NCBI GenBank assembly: GCA_025934105.1
Contig: JAICYS010000025.1
Location: 1 to 35,648, forward strand
Direction: 5' to 3'
From: Myxococcota bacterium
Lineage (GTDB): Bacteria; Myxococcota_A; Polyangia; Fen-1088
Length of the DNA: 35,648 nucleotides
Shown: positions 35,595-35,648 of the stretch, piece after piece
How positions within the stretch are numbered: the stretch's first letter is position 1
How the letters are laid out: each line of letters opens with the position of its first letter
Translations under genes and position numbers: made by a program
Notes under the pieces: generated by a model
The model's database searches: none
Seen by the model: only the letters and a program-made list of their open reading frames with translations
Told to the model about the DNA's origin: nothing

Positions 35595-35648
35595 TCAGAG
35601 CCCGGCGAACCCGAGCACACGCCCGATGAGCGCGCTGGCGGCCATGGC
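35595..35648 (-). CDS. C-terminal fragment of an unidentified gene running off the window
   Basis: Minus-strand ...MAASALIGRVLGFAGL* with TGA at 35595-35597. Confidence 0.3.
   Translation of the reverse strand, partial: AMAASALIGRVLGFAGL

Overview
This high-GC window (Myxococcota-like codon usage and lipoprotein architecture; the taxonomy is inference) is centred on extracellular arabinan/arabinoxylan breakdown and L-arabinose catabolism. Its core is a translationally coupled araB-araA-araD operon. Around it are four paralogous secreted or lipoprotein-like proteins with a GH54 (AbfB-type) alpha-L-arabinofuranosidase domain, a putative outer-membrane beta-barrel, an aldose 1-epimerase, a GH39-type glycosidase with a MYXO-CTERM-like tail, an orphan LuxR-type HTH protein and an orphan histidine kinase. 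To the left are a GT2 + two-membrane-protein (GT-C-like) gene set and a tightly overlapping split-transketolase / GT2 / SDR operon. To the right are an RlmI-like methyltransferase, an FG-GAP repeat lipoprotein and hypothetical lipoproteins. The most unusual signals are: (i) GH54 expansion without CBM42, with two copies sharing an unnamed Cys-rich N-terminal module; (ii) the split-transketolase/GT2/SDR operon; (iii) a ~75-bp two-hairpin repeat present as a tandem pair plus an inverted third copy about 4 kb away; (iv) a structured 5' leader ahead of araB. No rRNA, tRNA, CRISPR array or transposase was recognised. All assignments come from reading sequence and motifs by eye; no database search was run.
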